Assembly: GCA_013044175.1 (NCBI GenBank)
Contig: JABEUY010000083.1
Span: 1-35,459, forward strand
Reading direction: 5' to 3'
DNA: 35,459 bases
Source: Bacilli bacterium
Lineage (GTDB): Bacteria; Bacillota; Bacilli; Alicyclobacillales; SLC66
Shown: positions 22,539 through 30,386 of the stretch, piece after piece
How positions within the stretch are numbered: the stretch's first letter is position 1
Layout of the letters: every line of letters starts with the position of its first letter
Made by a program: the position numbers and the translations under genes
Notes under the pieces: model-generated
The model's input: only the letters and a program-made list of their open reading frames with translations
Told to the model about the DNA's origin: nothing
Databases searched by the model: none

Positions 22539-24299
22539 ATGAAAAATCAAAATAAAGACCAACCTATGCAGCTTTTGTGGCAGTTTATGTGGGAAAAGCG
22601 ATGGAATTATACGCTCTCCGTGATCGCGATCATCCTTTCTGAAATCGTCTACGTACAATTCCCCAATCTACTCGGAGAGTTCACGAACACCTTACAAGCA
22701 GGCAGACTGACGAGCGGCAAACTCGCCTATTATGCAATCGCCTTGATGACCGTTGGCGTTCTTCAAGTCGCGTTATATGGATTTGGGCAGTATCGTAATG
22801 GTGAGACGGGTAGGTTGTTTGAATATCAATTGCGCAAGCGATTGTTTGGGAAATGGGAAACGTTAACGACCGCTTATTTTCGTAAAAAAAGTGTCGGTGA
22901 TCTGTTGAATCATGCGATGACTGATGTTCAAGCGGTGCGAGAAGCGTTGTCTGGTGGCATGAATATTTTTACCAATGCCATCTTCTTGCTCCTGACGACA
23001 CTGTATATGACGTTTACGACGATTAGCATCAGTTTGACGTTGTTAAGCATCATTCCGATTTTGTTTATTCCTTTTTTTGTAGTCTGGTTTGGTCCCCGCA
23101 TTCGTCAAGCGTCCAAGCAAGTGCAAGAGGCTTTGTCCGATATGGCGGAATTCACCGAAGAGAGTTTGACAGCGATTCGCTTGATTAAAGCGACGGCGAA
23201 TGAAACGATCGATACGAACCGATTTAGTCGTCGCGTCGATACGATCGTTCATCGCCAACTTTCTATGATTTCACGAAGCGCATTGTTTCAATCGTTCATC
23301 CCTTTAATGGGTTCTCTGAGTTTTGCGATCGCTCTTTCGTATGGTGGTTACTTAACGATTCACGGCAACATCAAACTCGGTTCATTTGTCGCTTTTACCT
23401 TATATCTAGCGATGATCATCACGCCTTTACAACAGATTGGTTTTGTTATTATCAATTTTCAGCGTGCGTCCGCATCGTTGCAGCGATTACAAACGCTTTT
23501 AACGGTTGTCCCTGAGATCGATGACCCGATCGATCCGATACCCACACAAACCATTCGTGGTGAAATCGTCGTTGCACTCGATGAATATCGTTATCCTGAT
23601 GCAGCCAAAGCAACGCTTCATGATATTCACTTTACGCTTTCTGTCGGTAAGACGCTCGGTATCGTTGGTCGCACGGGTTCGGGCAAAACCACGTTAGTGA
23701 ATCTCCTTCCACGCATTTTTGATGCCAAAGCAGGTTCAGTCATGATTGACGGACATCCGATTCATCAGTATCGCTTACAGGATCTTCGTGAAGCGATCGC
23801 TTACGTTCCTCAGGACGGTTTTCTTTTTTCGACGACGATCAAAGAGAATATCGAGTTTGGACGCGATCATGCTACAGAAGAAGAAATCGTTCAGGCAGCA
23901 CAAGATGCGGCGATGTATGACGATATCATGGCTTTTCAAGAGGGCTTTGCCACGCAGATTGGTGAGCGTGGTGTGTCTTTATCGGGTGGGCAAAAACAAC
24001 GTACTGCCATCGCTCGTGCACTTTTAAAAGAAGCGCCTATTCTGATCATGGATGATAGTCTTTCAGCCGTCGATATGAATACGGAGAAAAAGATCCTCGC
24101 AGCGCTAACTCGTTTGCGTAAAAATCGCACGACGATGATCGTTGCGCACCGTCTGTCTGCTGTTCGCGACGCAGATTGGATTTTGGTTCTTGAAAATGGC
24201 ACGATTCTTGAACAAGGTACGCATGAGCAATTACTTGCGTTAAACAAAGAATATAAAAAGATCTATGATTTACAAGAAGCGGGAAGTGATTTGGCATGA
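22539..24299 (+). CDS. ABC exporter subunit, BmrC/YheI-like (degenerate Walker B Glu to Asp)
   Basis: 586-aa half-transporter: about six membrane helices in the first 320 residues, then a nucleotide-binding domain. Walker A is GRTGSGKTT, Q-loop YVPQDGFLF, signature LSGGQKQR, Walker B ILIMDDSLSAVD, H-loop IVAHRLSAV. The residue after the Walker B Asp is Asp rather than Glu. This is the hallmark of the subunit contributing the degenerate ATP site in heterodimeric exporters such as Bacillus BmrCD. Its TGA overlaps the ATG of the partner (ATGA). The start ATG 22539 has no strong ribosome binding site. Likely exports drugs or lipid-like substrates. Confidence 0.92.
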   Translation: MKNQNKDQPMQLLWQFMWEKRWNYTLSVIAIILSEIVYVQFPNLLGEFTNTLQAGRLTSGKLAYYAIALMTVGVLQVALYGFGQYRNGETGRLFEYQLRKRLFGKWETLTTAYFRKKSVGDLLNHAMTDVQAVREALSGGMNIFTNAIFLLLTTLYMTFTTISISLTLLSIIPILFIPFFVVWFGPRIRQASKQVQEALSDMAEFTEESLTAIRLIKATANETIDTNRFSRRVDTIVHRQLSMISRSALFQSFIPLMGSLSFAIALSYGGYLTIHGNIKLGSFVAFTLYLAMIITPLQQIGFVIINFQRASASLQRLQTLLTVVPEIDDPIDPIPTQTIRGEIVVALDEYRYPDAAKATLHDIHFTLSVGKTLGIVGRTGSGKTTLVNLLPRIFDAKAGSVMIDGHPIHQYRLQDLREAIAYVPQDGFLFSTTIKENIEFGRDHATEEEIVQAAQDAAMYDDIMAFQEGFATQIGERGVSLSGGQKQRTAIARALLKEAPILIMDDSLSAVDMNTEKKILAALTRLRKNRTTMIVAHRLSAVRDADWILVLENGTILEQGTHEQLLALNKEYKKIYDLQEAGSDLA

Positions 24300-26104
24300 G
24301 TGAAACCACAGCGACCAAGAAGCCGAGTAAGGCAGGAATGAAAAACCTATTTCGCTTATTACCTTTTGCTCGATCCTATACGATGCATTTTATCGGTGTG
24401 ATCGTGCTTGTCCTGCTTTATAATAGTGCTTCTGTATTGCAACCGTTTCTTGTCAAAGTCGCGATCGATTCAGACATTGCTGTTCGTCATCCGCATTATT
24501 CAGGGTTATGGATGATCAGTATGTTTTATGTCGGCGTCGTACTTTTAGGTGTCATCACGAATTTCTCCCAGATTATTTTGTTGCAGTATATCGGACAAAA
24601 TATCATTCGTAAAATTCGCATTCAATTGTTCTCGCATATCGAAGCGCAGTCAATGGCTTTTTTCGATAAAAATGCGGTAGGGAGACTTGTTACGAACGTT
24701 TCGAGCGATACCGAAACGGTCAGTCAGTTTTTTACCCAATTTTTCCTAAGTCTCATCCGTGACGGGCTTTCCATCGTGATGATCATCTTCGCTATGTTTG
24801 AATTAAACGTTCGCATAGCGTCATACGCTATGGTCATTTTGCCGATCATTTTCATCATCTCGATTTTCTTTCGCCAAAAATTACGCGACGCGTATCAGAC
24901 GACGCGCACACGGTTATCGGCGATCGTTTCCTTTCTCGCAGAAAATCTTGCAGGGATGCGAATCATTCAGATTTTTCACCAAGAAAAACGACAAGCAAAT
25001 CGCTTTGAAAGGCTCAATAAAAGCCATAATCAAGCGAATGTCAAAGAATATGGAACATCCGTGATGTTTAACCGCGTGCTTGAAATGCTCGGCAATCTTG
25101 CTGTGTCTGCGATTGTCTGGATCGGCGGAATCGCCGTGATGCATCATAGCATTCCTTTTGGTACACTGTATGCTTTTATCACGTATATCCGCCAATTTTT
25201 CCAACCGATCAATGCGGTGACGCAACAATGGAATACGTTACAATCGTCGATGGTAGCGGCCGATCGAATCGGTGGTGTGTTTGCGCAAATTCCTGCGATT
25301 CAAGATGCGCAAAGCCCGATAACACTCGATACTGTAGCCGGTGAAGTTGCGTTTAAGAAAGTGACGTTTGGCTACCAACCGGGGCAAACGGTATTACGTG
25401 ATGTTGATTTTGTGATCAAACCCGGTTCTTTTGTCGGCTTTGTCGGAGCGACTGGTGCAGGGAAAAGTTCGATTATGAGTTTGCTTATGCGATTTTATGA
25501 GCCGCAAGAGGGCGAAATTCTTTTGGATGGTCAAGCGATCACACGCTTTACCCAAGCGAATCTGCACCGCATGATCGGATTAGTTCAACAAGAAGTGCAT
25601 CTCTTCAGTGGAACGGTCATCGACAATATTCGTATGTTTCGTGAAGAGATTAGCGAAGAGACAGTAAAAAAGGCTGCAAAAACGGTGGGAGCGCATGAAG
25701 TGATCAAGAAACTTCCCCAAGGCTATCAAACGATGCTTCAAGGCAAAGGCGCGAATCTTTCGATGGGTGAGCGGCAATTGATCGCATTTGCACGCATCGT
25801 AGCGCTTGATCCACGCGTCTTGATTTTGGACGAAGCCACGGCGAATCTCGATAGTCAAACGGAACGTTTGGTACAAACTGGCTTGCAAGCCGTAGCCAAA
25901 AATCGCACAACACTCGTCATCGCTCATCGTCTTTCTACGATTGTTCACGCCGATCAGATTATCGTGCTCGATCATGGTCAGATCGTCGAGCGTGGTACGC
26001 ATGCAACGTTGCTGACTTTAGGTGGCTTTTATGCCAAATTGCATGAGCATGCTGGTACGGAACTGCTTCTTGATGATGATGCTAAGGAAGAACTGAAGGT
26101 CTAA
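24296..26104 (+). CDS. ABC exporter subunit, BmrD/YheH-like (canonical catalytic Glu)
   Basis: 602-aa half-transporter partnering the preceding gene. The membrane domain carries 'FDKNAVGRLVTNVSSDTETVSQFF', and the nucleotide-binding domain has Walker A GATGAGKSS, Q-loop LVQQEVHLFSG, Walker B VLILDEATANLD with catalytic Glu, and H-loop VIAHRLSTI. The signature reads LSMGERQ instead of LSGGQ, so this subunit supplies the non-canonical signature to the degenerate site and the catalytic Glu to the active one. It overlaps the upstream gene by 4 nt, which suits obligate heterodimer formation. It ends before a strong terminator. Confidence 0.92.
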   Translation: MSETTATKKPSKAGMKNLFRLLPFARSYTMHFIGVIVLVLLYNSASVLQPFLVKVAIDSDIAVRHPHYSGLWMISMFYVGVVLLGVITNFSQIILLQYIGQNIIRKIRIQLFSHIEAQSMAFFDKNAVGRLVTNVSSDTETVSQFFTQFFLSLIRDGLSIVMIIFAMFELNVRIASYAMVILPIIFIISIFFRQKLRDAYQTTRTRLSAIVSFLAENLAGMRIIQIFHQEKRQANRFERLNKSHNQANVKEYGTSVMFNRVLEMLGNLAVSAIVWIGGIAVMHHSIPFGTLYAFITYIRQFFQPINAVTQQWNTLQSSMVAADRIGGVFAQIPAIQDAQSPITLDTVAGEVAFKKVTFGYQPGQTVLRDVDFVIKPGSFVGFVGATGAGKSSIMSLLMRFYEPQEGEILLDGQAITRFTQANLHRMIGLVQQEVHLFSGTVIDNIRMFREEISEETVKKAAKTVGAHEVIKKLPQGYQTMLQGKGANLSMGERQLIAFARIVALDPRVLILDEATANLDSQTERLVQTGLQAVAKNRTTLVIAHRLSTIVHADQIIVLDHGQIVERGTHATLLTLGGFYAKLHEHAGTELLLDDDAKEELKV

Positions 26105-26120
26105 TCATAACAGCTTATCG

Positions 26121-26149
26121 AAGAAGGGCATCTTGCTCTTCTTTTTTTT
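26121..26149 (+). terminator. Intrinsic terminator of the ABC exporter genes
   Basis: AAGAAGGGC (26121-26129) pairs with GCTCTTCTT (26135-26143), one G-T pair, around a 5-nt loop, with eight Ts (26142-26149). Confidence 0.9.
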
Positions 26150-26162
26150 ATGTATAGAAAAT

Positions 26163-26207
26163 AGTACAGTTCATCTGCATTAGACTCGTAATTAGTCTAA
26201 TCGTACT
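26163..26207 (+). promoter_or_regulatory. Nested inverted repeat upstream of the integrase-like gene
   Basis: ATTAGACT (26179-26186) pairs exactly with AGTCTAAT (26194-26201) around a 7-nt loop. An outer AGTAC (26163-26167) pairs with GTACT (26203-26207). No T-tract follows. It could be an operator, an RNA leader element, or a remnant of a transposon end; there is no matching copy downstream of the gene. Confidence 0.45.
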
Positions 26208-26303
26208 AAACAATGTGGTGAGGTATGACCTTTAAAATGTGGCTGATTCTTGCATAATGAAGGAAGTAGAGTCTATGTCGATTTCTCAATGTAGGTGACC
26301 GTC

Positions 26304-27515
26304 ATGAATGGGGATAAAGAAGCACAGCGTGACATAGAAGCGAAAGAGAAGCGACACGATATTATGCGCGGAAAGGTGCGGTGTCCGCTTCAAGGGGAAG
26401 TCGATGTCGAGTTATGCTTTTATTGTCCTTTTACGGAAGCGGTCGATATGGATAGCCCGATTAAGTCGATTACCTGTATTCCGAATATGTCGATGTCGCA
26501 AGAAGATAAAATCGCTTACCAAAGACTTGGCGTTTTGCGCTTAGCACAAACGATCGGCAATGTGAGTCGTGTTTGTCGTGAACGAGGTATCTCTCGAACT
26601 CAATTTTACAAATATCGGGATCGTTATCTGGCGTATGGCATTGAAGGCTTACGTGATGCAACTACCATTCGTCATAAAGCAGGGTATGGTTTATCCCAAG
26701 AAGCACTCGCTCGCATTATCGAAATCAATCTAGCGCATCCCTCGATTGGCTGTGTTCGTATCGCTGAAATGTTGCAATCGGCAGGATTTGAAGTTACGCC
26801 TGTCGTCGTGCAAAGCGTCCTTGCTAGGGAAGGCCTTGGGACGAAACAAAAGCGAATTCACCATTTGGAGACGATGTATCATCAGCAGCAATGTTGCTTA
26901 AGCCCAGAGCAGATTGCTGAAGTTGAAAGGCATAATCCTTGTTTTCGAGAACGCCATGAAGAAAGTCGGTATCCAGGCGAGATTCTTGCGCAAGATACGC
27001 TGTACGTTGGACAAATTCGTGGCATAGGCAAAATCTATATGCAGGCGGTCGTCGACACGTACGGCAGTTATGCATTTGCATTTCTACATGCTGGTAAATT
27101 ACCTAAGTATGCTGTGACGTTATTGCAAAATGATGTGCTTCGGTTTTATAAACATCGCCGTATTGCGATTCGTAAGATCGTCACGGATCACGGTCGCGAA
27201 TATTGTGGAAATCGTACGCATCCTTTTGAATATTACCTTTCCTTAAATGATATCGAGCATGCGACAACAGAAGTAGGGTCTCACCTTATTCATGGTTTTG
27301 TTGAAGCATTTCAACGCGATGTCACGGATGAATTTTTTAAACCAACGTGGAAAGACAAGTTGTATGATTCGATCGCTGATTTACAAAAAGATCTTGATCA
27401 CTGGCTTGTTTTTTACAATGAGAAACGTCCGCATCCAGGATATCGTAATATGGGTCTTACACCGAACGATACGATTATTCATTATCTCGCTACGTTAAAA
27501 GTACCGACTTATTGA
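26304..27515 (+). CDS. IS481-like DDE integrase/transposase protein with N-terminal zinc-ribbon
   Basis: 403-aa protein. Residues 27-58 hold four cysteines (C27, C38, C41, C58) in a zinc-ribbon-like array: 'RCPLQGEVDVELCFYCPF'. A helix-turn-helix region (about 75-118, GNVSRVCRERGISRTQFYKY) and a second helical DNA-binding region follow. The rve-type catalytic core has D231 (AQDTLYVG), D295 (VTDHGREY) and E334 (GFVEAFQRDV). The C-terminus 'FYNEKRPHPGYRNMGLTPND' is IS481-like. ATG 26304 is preceded by TAGGTGA; a GTG at 26295 overlaps that site. The next gene begins 16 nt after its stop, so no right IS end fits. Possibly a domesticated transposase; function unknown. Confidence 0.82.
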   Translation: MNGDKEAQRDIEAKEKRHDIMRGKVRCPLQGEVDVELCFYCPFTEAVDMDSPIKSITCIPNMSMSQEDKIAYQRLGVLRLAQTIGNVSRVCRERGISRTQFYKYRDRYLAYGIEGLRDATTIRHKAGYGLSQEALARIIEINLAHPSIGCVRIAEMLQSAGFEVTPVVVQSVLAREGLGTKQKRIHHLETMYHQQQCCLSPEQIAEVERHNPCFRERHEESRYPGEILAQDTLYVGQIRGIGKIYMQAVVDTYGSYAFAFLHAGKLPKYAVTLLQNDVLRFYKHRRIAIRKIVTDHGREYCGNRTHPFEYYLSLNDIEHATTEVGSHLIHGFVEAFQRDVTDEFFKPTWKDKLYDSIADLQKDLDHWLVFYNEKRPHPGYRNMGLTPNDTIIHYLATLKVPTY

Positions 27516-27531
27516 TGGGGGAAGGATCATC

Positions 27532-27855
27532 ATGCTAAGTGTTACGGCGCTAGCGGCTAAGTATCTTGCCAAAGAATTGGGGTTACAAAAAGGAGAATCT
27601 GTTCGATTCTTCGTTCGTTATGGCGGAGAAAGTGAATATTGCCCGGGATTTCGATTAGGGATTGCTAAAGAGTCGATGGATCATATCGGTTACAGGACAG
27701 AAGTTCTTGGCTTTTCTTTTTACGTCAAAGAAGATGATCTGTGGTATTTGGACGGGCAGGATTTGATCGTGTCGTATAATGGGTGGGATGATGATCTGCG
27801 TTATGAGTGTCGGCAAAAGATACAAGTGGTTGAAACGTATTTTTCCATCGCGTAA
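27532..27855 (+). CDS. HesB/YneR-family protein (Fe-S biosynthesis-like fold)
   Basis: 107-aa cytoplasmic protein resembling the HesB/YneR branch of the Fe-S biosynthesis (A-type carrier-like) family. Visible are 'LTALAAKYLAKELGL', 'VRFFVRYGGES', 'GFRLGIAKE' and 'FYVKEDDLWYLDGQDLIVSYN'. The C-terminal CxC of true IscA/SufA carriers is not present, so a cluster-carrier role is doubtful. Strong ribosome binding site GGGGGAAGG before ATG 27532. It follows the integrase-like gene closely and is probably on the same mRNA. A bidirectional terminator follows. Confidence 0.8.
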   Translation: MLSVTALAAKYLAKELGLQKGESVRFFVRYGGESEYCPGFRLGIAKESMDHIGYRTEVLGFSFYVKEDDLWYLDGQDLIVSYNGWDDDLRYECRQKIQVVETYFSIA

Positions 27856-27867
27856 AGGGTTCTATGC

Positions 27868-27905
27868 AAAGAGGAGGTAGCGATTTTATCGCCGCCTCCT
27901 CTTTT
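27868..27905. terminator. Bidirectional terminator between HesB-like gene and ubiB-like gene
   Basis: AAAGAGGAGG (27868-27877) pairs with CCTCCTCTTT. An inner GCGAT/ATCGC helix closes a TTT loop. T-runs on both strands allow use from either side. The stem includes the last codons and stop of the minus-strand kinase-like gene. Confidence 0.85.
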
Positions 27906-29604
27906 TACGATGGCGTAATACATGAAACAAGATGGCGAGCAAAAAGAAAGCAGCAAAGCCAAAAGCGATGTCACTTTGCAGTCTGAACTTAGTTTGCTCT
28001 AAGATGACAGCAAGCAATATACTGACGCTCATAAGAAAAGACATAAAGCCACGAATAATGATCTGTTCTTGGCGATCAAGACGACGTAAAACAGGTTCTA
28101 ACTCGAGTTTGATCTGTAATTCACCACGGTCAGCACGCTTTAATACCTGTTCGATGGCGACAGGCGCTTTGATCGTAGCCATCACCGTTTGCGTAGCTTG
28201 GGCGAGGATCAAATCGGTCACCATCGCGCCGGTATCACCAAAAAATCGCGCGGCGAGATCGCGTATCGGTTTTTGCCAAGCCGTTTGCCAAGAAGATTGT
28301 TTTGCACCTTCAAATTGGGCATTGAGCATAGGAAGCGCTCGGTCTTTTAACAGCGTTAGCCAGTCGATATTCGGATAAAGTCCCGTAATCACGCCTGTCG
28401 CCATACCGATAGCACGACCTAAAAACATGTATTTAGCTTGAATGATGATCGGCTCATCGTGTAAAAACGATTGAAACTCTTCGACAAAATCGCGCAACTC
28501 ATCACCGGGTGACAGAGTGACACCGGCGATCTGATCAAGCATGATACTTACCGCTTTTTCAAGGAATTGCCGATTGGCATGGGGTTGCAAAAAGCCGAGA
28601 TCGTCCATACCTTTAACCACGCCGGCTAAATCTCGGGCAAGCGCAGCTGTGACGAGTCGAGCAAACGTCATGATATCCTTTTTATCAATGGTGCTCATCA
28701 TGCCAAAGTCAAGGAAGCAGACACGTCCATCTTGCAAGATCAATAAGTTACCAGGGTGGGGATCGACGTGCACAAAACCATCGACTAAGATTTGCTTGAG
28801 ATAAGCGTCAAGAAGAATTTTGGCAGTCTTGTTCGCATCGACGCCCCAAGTATCCATTAATTGCAAATCTGTAACTTTGGCACCAGTGACGAATTCCATG
28901 ATCAGAACTCGTCGTGTGACGTACTGGTCATAGAGTCTTGGCGTAACGATGTTAGGCTCTTCAATGAAGTTTTTGTAAAACTGTTTGAGATTACTCGCCT
29001 CATTTTTGTAGTCGAGTTCGAGATCGACCATGGCAGCAAATTCTTCGTACAGACCTTTTAGATTGAGACGTTTTCCAAACTTGGTGTAGCGATGCATAAG
29101 CGCGATCACTTTTTTTAAAGCGGATAAATCGATCGCGGCGAGTTTCTCGATACCAGGTCGTAATATTTTGACCGCAACGATATCACCATTCGGGAGTACA
29201 CCACGATGTACCTGACCAAGCGACGCAGCAGCAAGTGGTTCTGCAGAAATTTCTTGAAAAATCGTTTCAAGCTTTGCACCGAGTTCTTCTTCTAAAAGCG
29301 GTTTAACTTTAGTAAGAGGTACACCAGGAACGTTATCTTGTAATTGCGTGAGTTCCCTTGTGAAAGCGAGCGGTAAGATATCTGTTCTTGCACTTAAAAA
29401 CTGACCTACTTTGATGATTAACCCCTGCAGATGTAATGCGGCACGCCGCATACGCGCGCCTGAGCGAGCGTAGGCAGCGGCCATTGCTTCTTCTTTTTTG
29501 ACACCCTCTAAACGATTGAGAATTCTTCGTACTCGCAGATAATCGAACAAAAAAGATAAAGCAAGACGAAAAATCACGAGAGAACGCATGACCGATTGAA
29601 TCAC
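27886..29604 (-). CDS. ABC1/UbiB-family atypical kinase/ATPase
   Basis: 572-aa protein of the UbiB/ADCK family; in bacteria members support isoprenoid-quinone or lipid metabolism, but the role in menaquinone-using Bacillota is unclear. Family features: KVGQFLSAR (KxGQ), Ala-rich 'PLAAASLGQVHRG' in place of the Gly-rich loop, 'VAVKILRPG' Lys, 'DLELDYKNEASN', catalytic 'DGFVHVDPHPGNLL' and 'CFLDFGMMS'. Two C-terminal membrane helices (about 512-555) precede a basic tail HRKKRRRR. The GTG start at 29604 has AAAGGAG 7 nt before it. The upstream 71-aa gene ends 24 nt away. Confidence 0.93.
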   Translation of the reverse strand: MIQSVMRSLVIFRLALSFLFDYLRVRRILNRLEGVKKEEAMAAAYARSGARMRRAALHLQGLIIKVGQFLSARTDILPLAFTRELTQLQDNVPGVPLTKVKPLLEEELGAKLETIFQEISAEPLAAASLGQVHRGVLPNGDIVAVKILRPGIEKLAAIDLSALKKVIALMHRYTKFGKRLNLKGLYEEFAAMVDLELDYKNEASNLKQFYKNFIEEPNIVTPRLYDQYVTRRVLIMEFVTGAKVTDLQLMDTWGVDANKTAKILLDAYLKQILVDGFVHVDPHPGNLLILQDGRVCFLDFGMMSTIDKKDIMTFARLVTAALARDLAGVVKGMDDLGFLQPHANRQFLEKAVSIMLDQIAGVTLSPGDELRDFVEEFQSFLHDEPIIIQAKYMFLGRAIGMATGVITGLYPNIDWLTLLKDRALPMLNAQFEGAKQSSWQTAWQKPIRDLAARFFGDTGAMVTDLILAQATQTVMATIKAPVAIEQVLKRADRGELQIKLELEPVLRRLDRQEQIIIRGFMSFLMSVSILLAVILEQTKFRLQSDIAFGFAAFFLLAILFHVLRHRKKRRRR

Positions 29605-29628
29605 GAGATGACTCCTTTGTACTTACGA

Positions 29629-29844
29629 CTACTTTGTTTCTTCGTTATCGGCAATTTCATCATCGACGCGGTCATCGAAGACGGAAAAAGCATCACACAT
29701 TTTCTCTTTAAAGAGTTTTCTTTTTTGACGATGATACGTGCGTTCAGATTCATTCATTCCTTTGACTTTCTTAAACCATTTCAAGCCGAACATGGCAAGG
29801 AGTAACGTTAAAAGCGGGTTGCACTTCTTATGTCTTAAAAACAT
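29629..29844 (-). CDS. Small basic protein of unknown function, upstream of ubiB-like gene
   Basis: 71-aa protein starting MFLRHKKCNPLLTLLLAMFGL, a short hydrophobic segment flanked by basic residues. A highly charged part (NESERTYHRQKRKLFKEKM) and an acidic tail (DDRVDDEIADNEETK) follow. I trust it as a gene because TGAGGTGATC lies 3-7 nt before ATG 29844 and a near-consensus promoter lies upstream (29909-29881). It also sits 24 nt before the next gene on the same strand. No family recognised. It may be a membrane-associated partner of the UbiB-like protein. Confidence 0.65.
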   Translation of the reverse strand: MFLRHKKCNPLLTLLLAMFGLKWFKKVKGMNESERTYHRQKRKLFKEKMCDAFSVFDDRVDDEIADNEETK

Positions 29845-29880
29845 GACGATCACCTCAAACTTTGTATTTCATACACTTTG

Positions 29881-29909
29881 AACATACTCTTGTGCATTGC
29901 CTCTGTCAA
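29881..29909 (-). promoter_or_regulatory. Promoter of the small protein / ubiB-like operon
   Basis: On the minus strand TTGACA (29909-29904) and TATGTT (29886-29881), 17-nt spacer. Predicted start is near 29874, leaving a leader of about 30 nt with the ribosome binding site. Back-to-back with the promoter at 29925-29953. Confidence 0.6.
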
Positions 29910-29924
29910 ATTGCAAAGTGCTCG

Positions 29925-29953
29925 TTGACAGGGTTAATGACCCTCGTTACAGT
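29925..29953 (+). promoter_or_regulatory. Promoter of the HPr-like gene with an inverted repeat in the spacer
   Basis: TTGACA (29925-29930) and TACAGT (29948-29953), 17-nt spacer. The spacer contains AGGGT-TAATG-ACCCT (29930-29944), an inverted repeat placed where a repressor would block polymerase. Predicted start is near 29960. Confidence 0.6.
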
Positions 29954-29990
29954 AGAAGTAGAATTGGTGATACTGACAGGAGTGGAAGCG

Positions 29991-30245
29991 ATGAAGAGAC
30001 AAGAAGTGGAGATTCAATTGACGGAACAGCAGTTGACGGCGAACGCTTTAACGACATTCGTGCAAAAAGCGACATCTTTTGCAAGTGATGTTCGTCTTGG
30101 TAAAGAGGATAAATTGGTTGACGCTAAAAGTGTGCTTGGGGTCTTGACGTTAGCCCTTAAGACGGGTGATCACGTTGTGATCGAAACCGAAGGTTCGGAT
30201 GAAGAGACTGCAGTAGCAGCGTTAGTGGCTTATTTTCAAGCATAA
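29991..30245 (+). CDS. HPr-family protein lacking the phosphorylatable His15 (Crh-like)
   Basis: 84-aa HPr-fold protein. The first half 'QLTANALTTFVQKATSFASDV' aligns with HPr 'GLHARPA..FV..A..F', but His15 is replaced by Thr and Arg17 by Asn, so it cannot carry PTS phosphate. The regulatory Ser46 region is kept: 'DAKSVLGVLTLALKTGDHVVIETEG'. HPr-like proteins without His15 but with Ser46 are known as Crh (Gln15 in Bacillus), which act as CcpA co-regulators after HPr kinase action. ATG 29991 follows AGGAGTGG. Function as a regulator is inferred; a degenerate paralogue is possible. Confidence 0.85.
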   Translation: MKRQEVEIQLTEQQLTANALTTFVQKATSFASDVRLGKEDKLVDAKSVLGVLTLALKTGDHVVIETEGSDEETAVAALVAYFQA

Positions 30246-30263
30246 ACCTTACAACAGAATCGA

Positions 30264-30317
30264 TAGGTTATCAACCTACAAAACCGATGGGGAATTTCCG
30301 ATCGGTTTTGCTATTTT
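30264..30317 (+). terminator. Terminator of the HPr-like gene
   Basis: A small hairpin TAGGTT/AACCTA (30264-30269 with 30273-30278) is followed by AAAACCGAT (30280-30288) pairing with ATCGGTTTT (30301-30309). TATTTTT lies shortly after (30312-30317). Confidence 0.7.
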
Positions 30318-30331
30318 TCAGATGATCTCAA

Positions 30332-30352
30332 GGTTATCTTGCCATGATAACC
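30332..30352. promoter_or_regulatory. Inverted repeat upstream of the HtrA-like protease
   Basis: GGTTATC (30332-30338) and GATAACC (30346-30352) are exact complements separated by 7 nt, ending 35 nt before the ATG. It could be an operator for envelope-stress control; the family of the regulator is not recognisable. Confidence 0.4.
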
Positions 30353-30386
30353 ATGTAATCTTTCTATCTAAGGAGGTTTTTACGAA

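Noticed and set aside
25580-26002. 140-codon open frame antisense to the second ABC exporter subunit
   Set aside because: Fully shadowed by the conserved nucleotide-binding domain; no family features.
26150-27531. Complete IS481 insertion sequence
   Set aside because: The transposase-like gene is present, but no matching terminal inverted repeats or target duplication were found, and the downstream gene starts 16 nt after its stop.
29862-29990. Longer start for the HPr-like protein
   Set aside because: The 43 extra codons would cross both divergent promoters and lack HPr similarity; ATG 29991 has AGGAGTGG in front.
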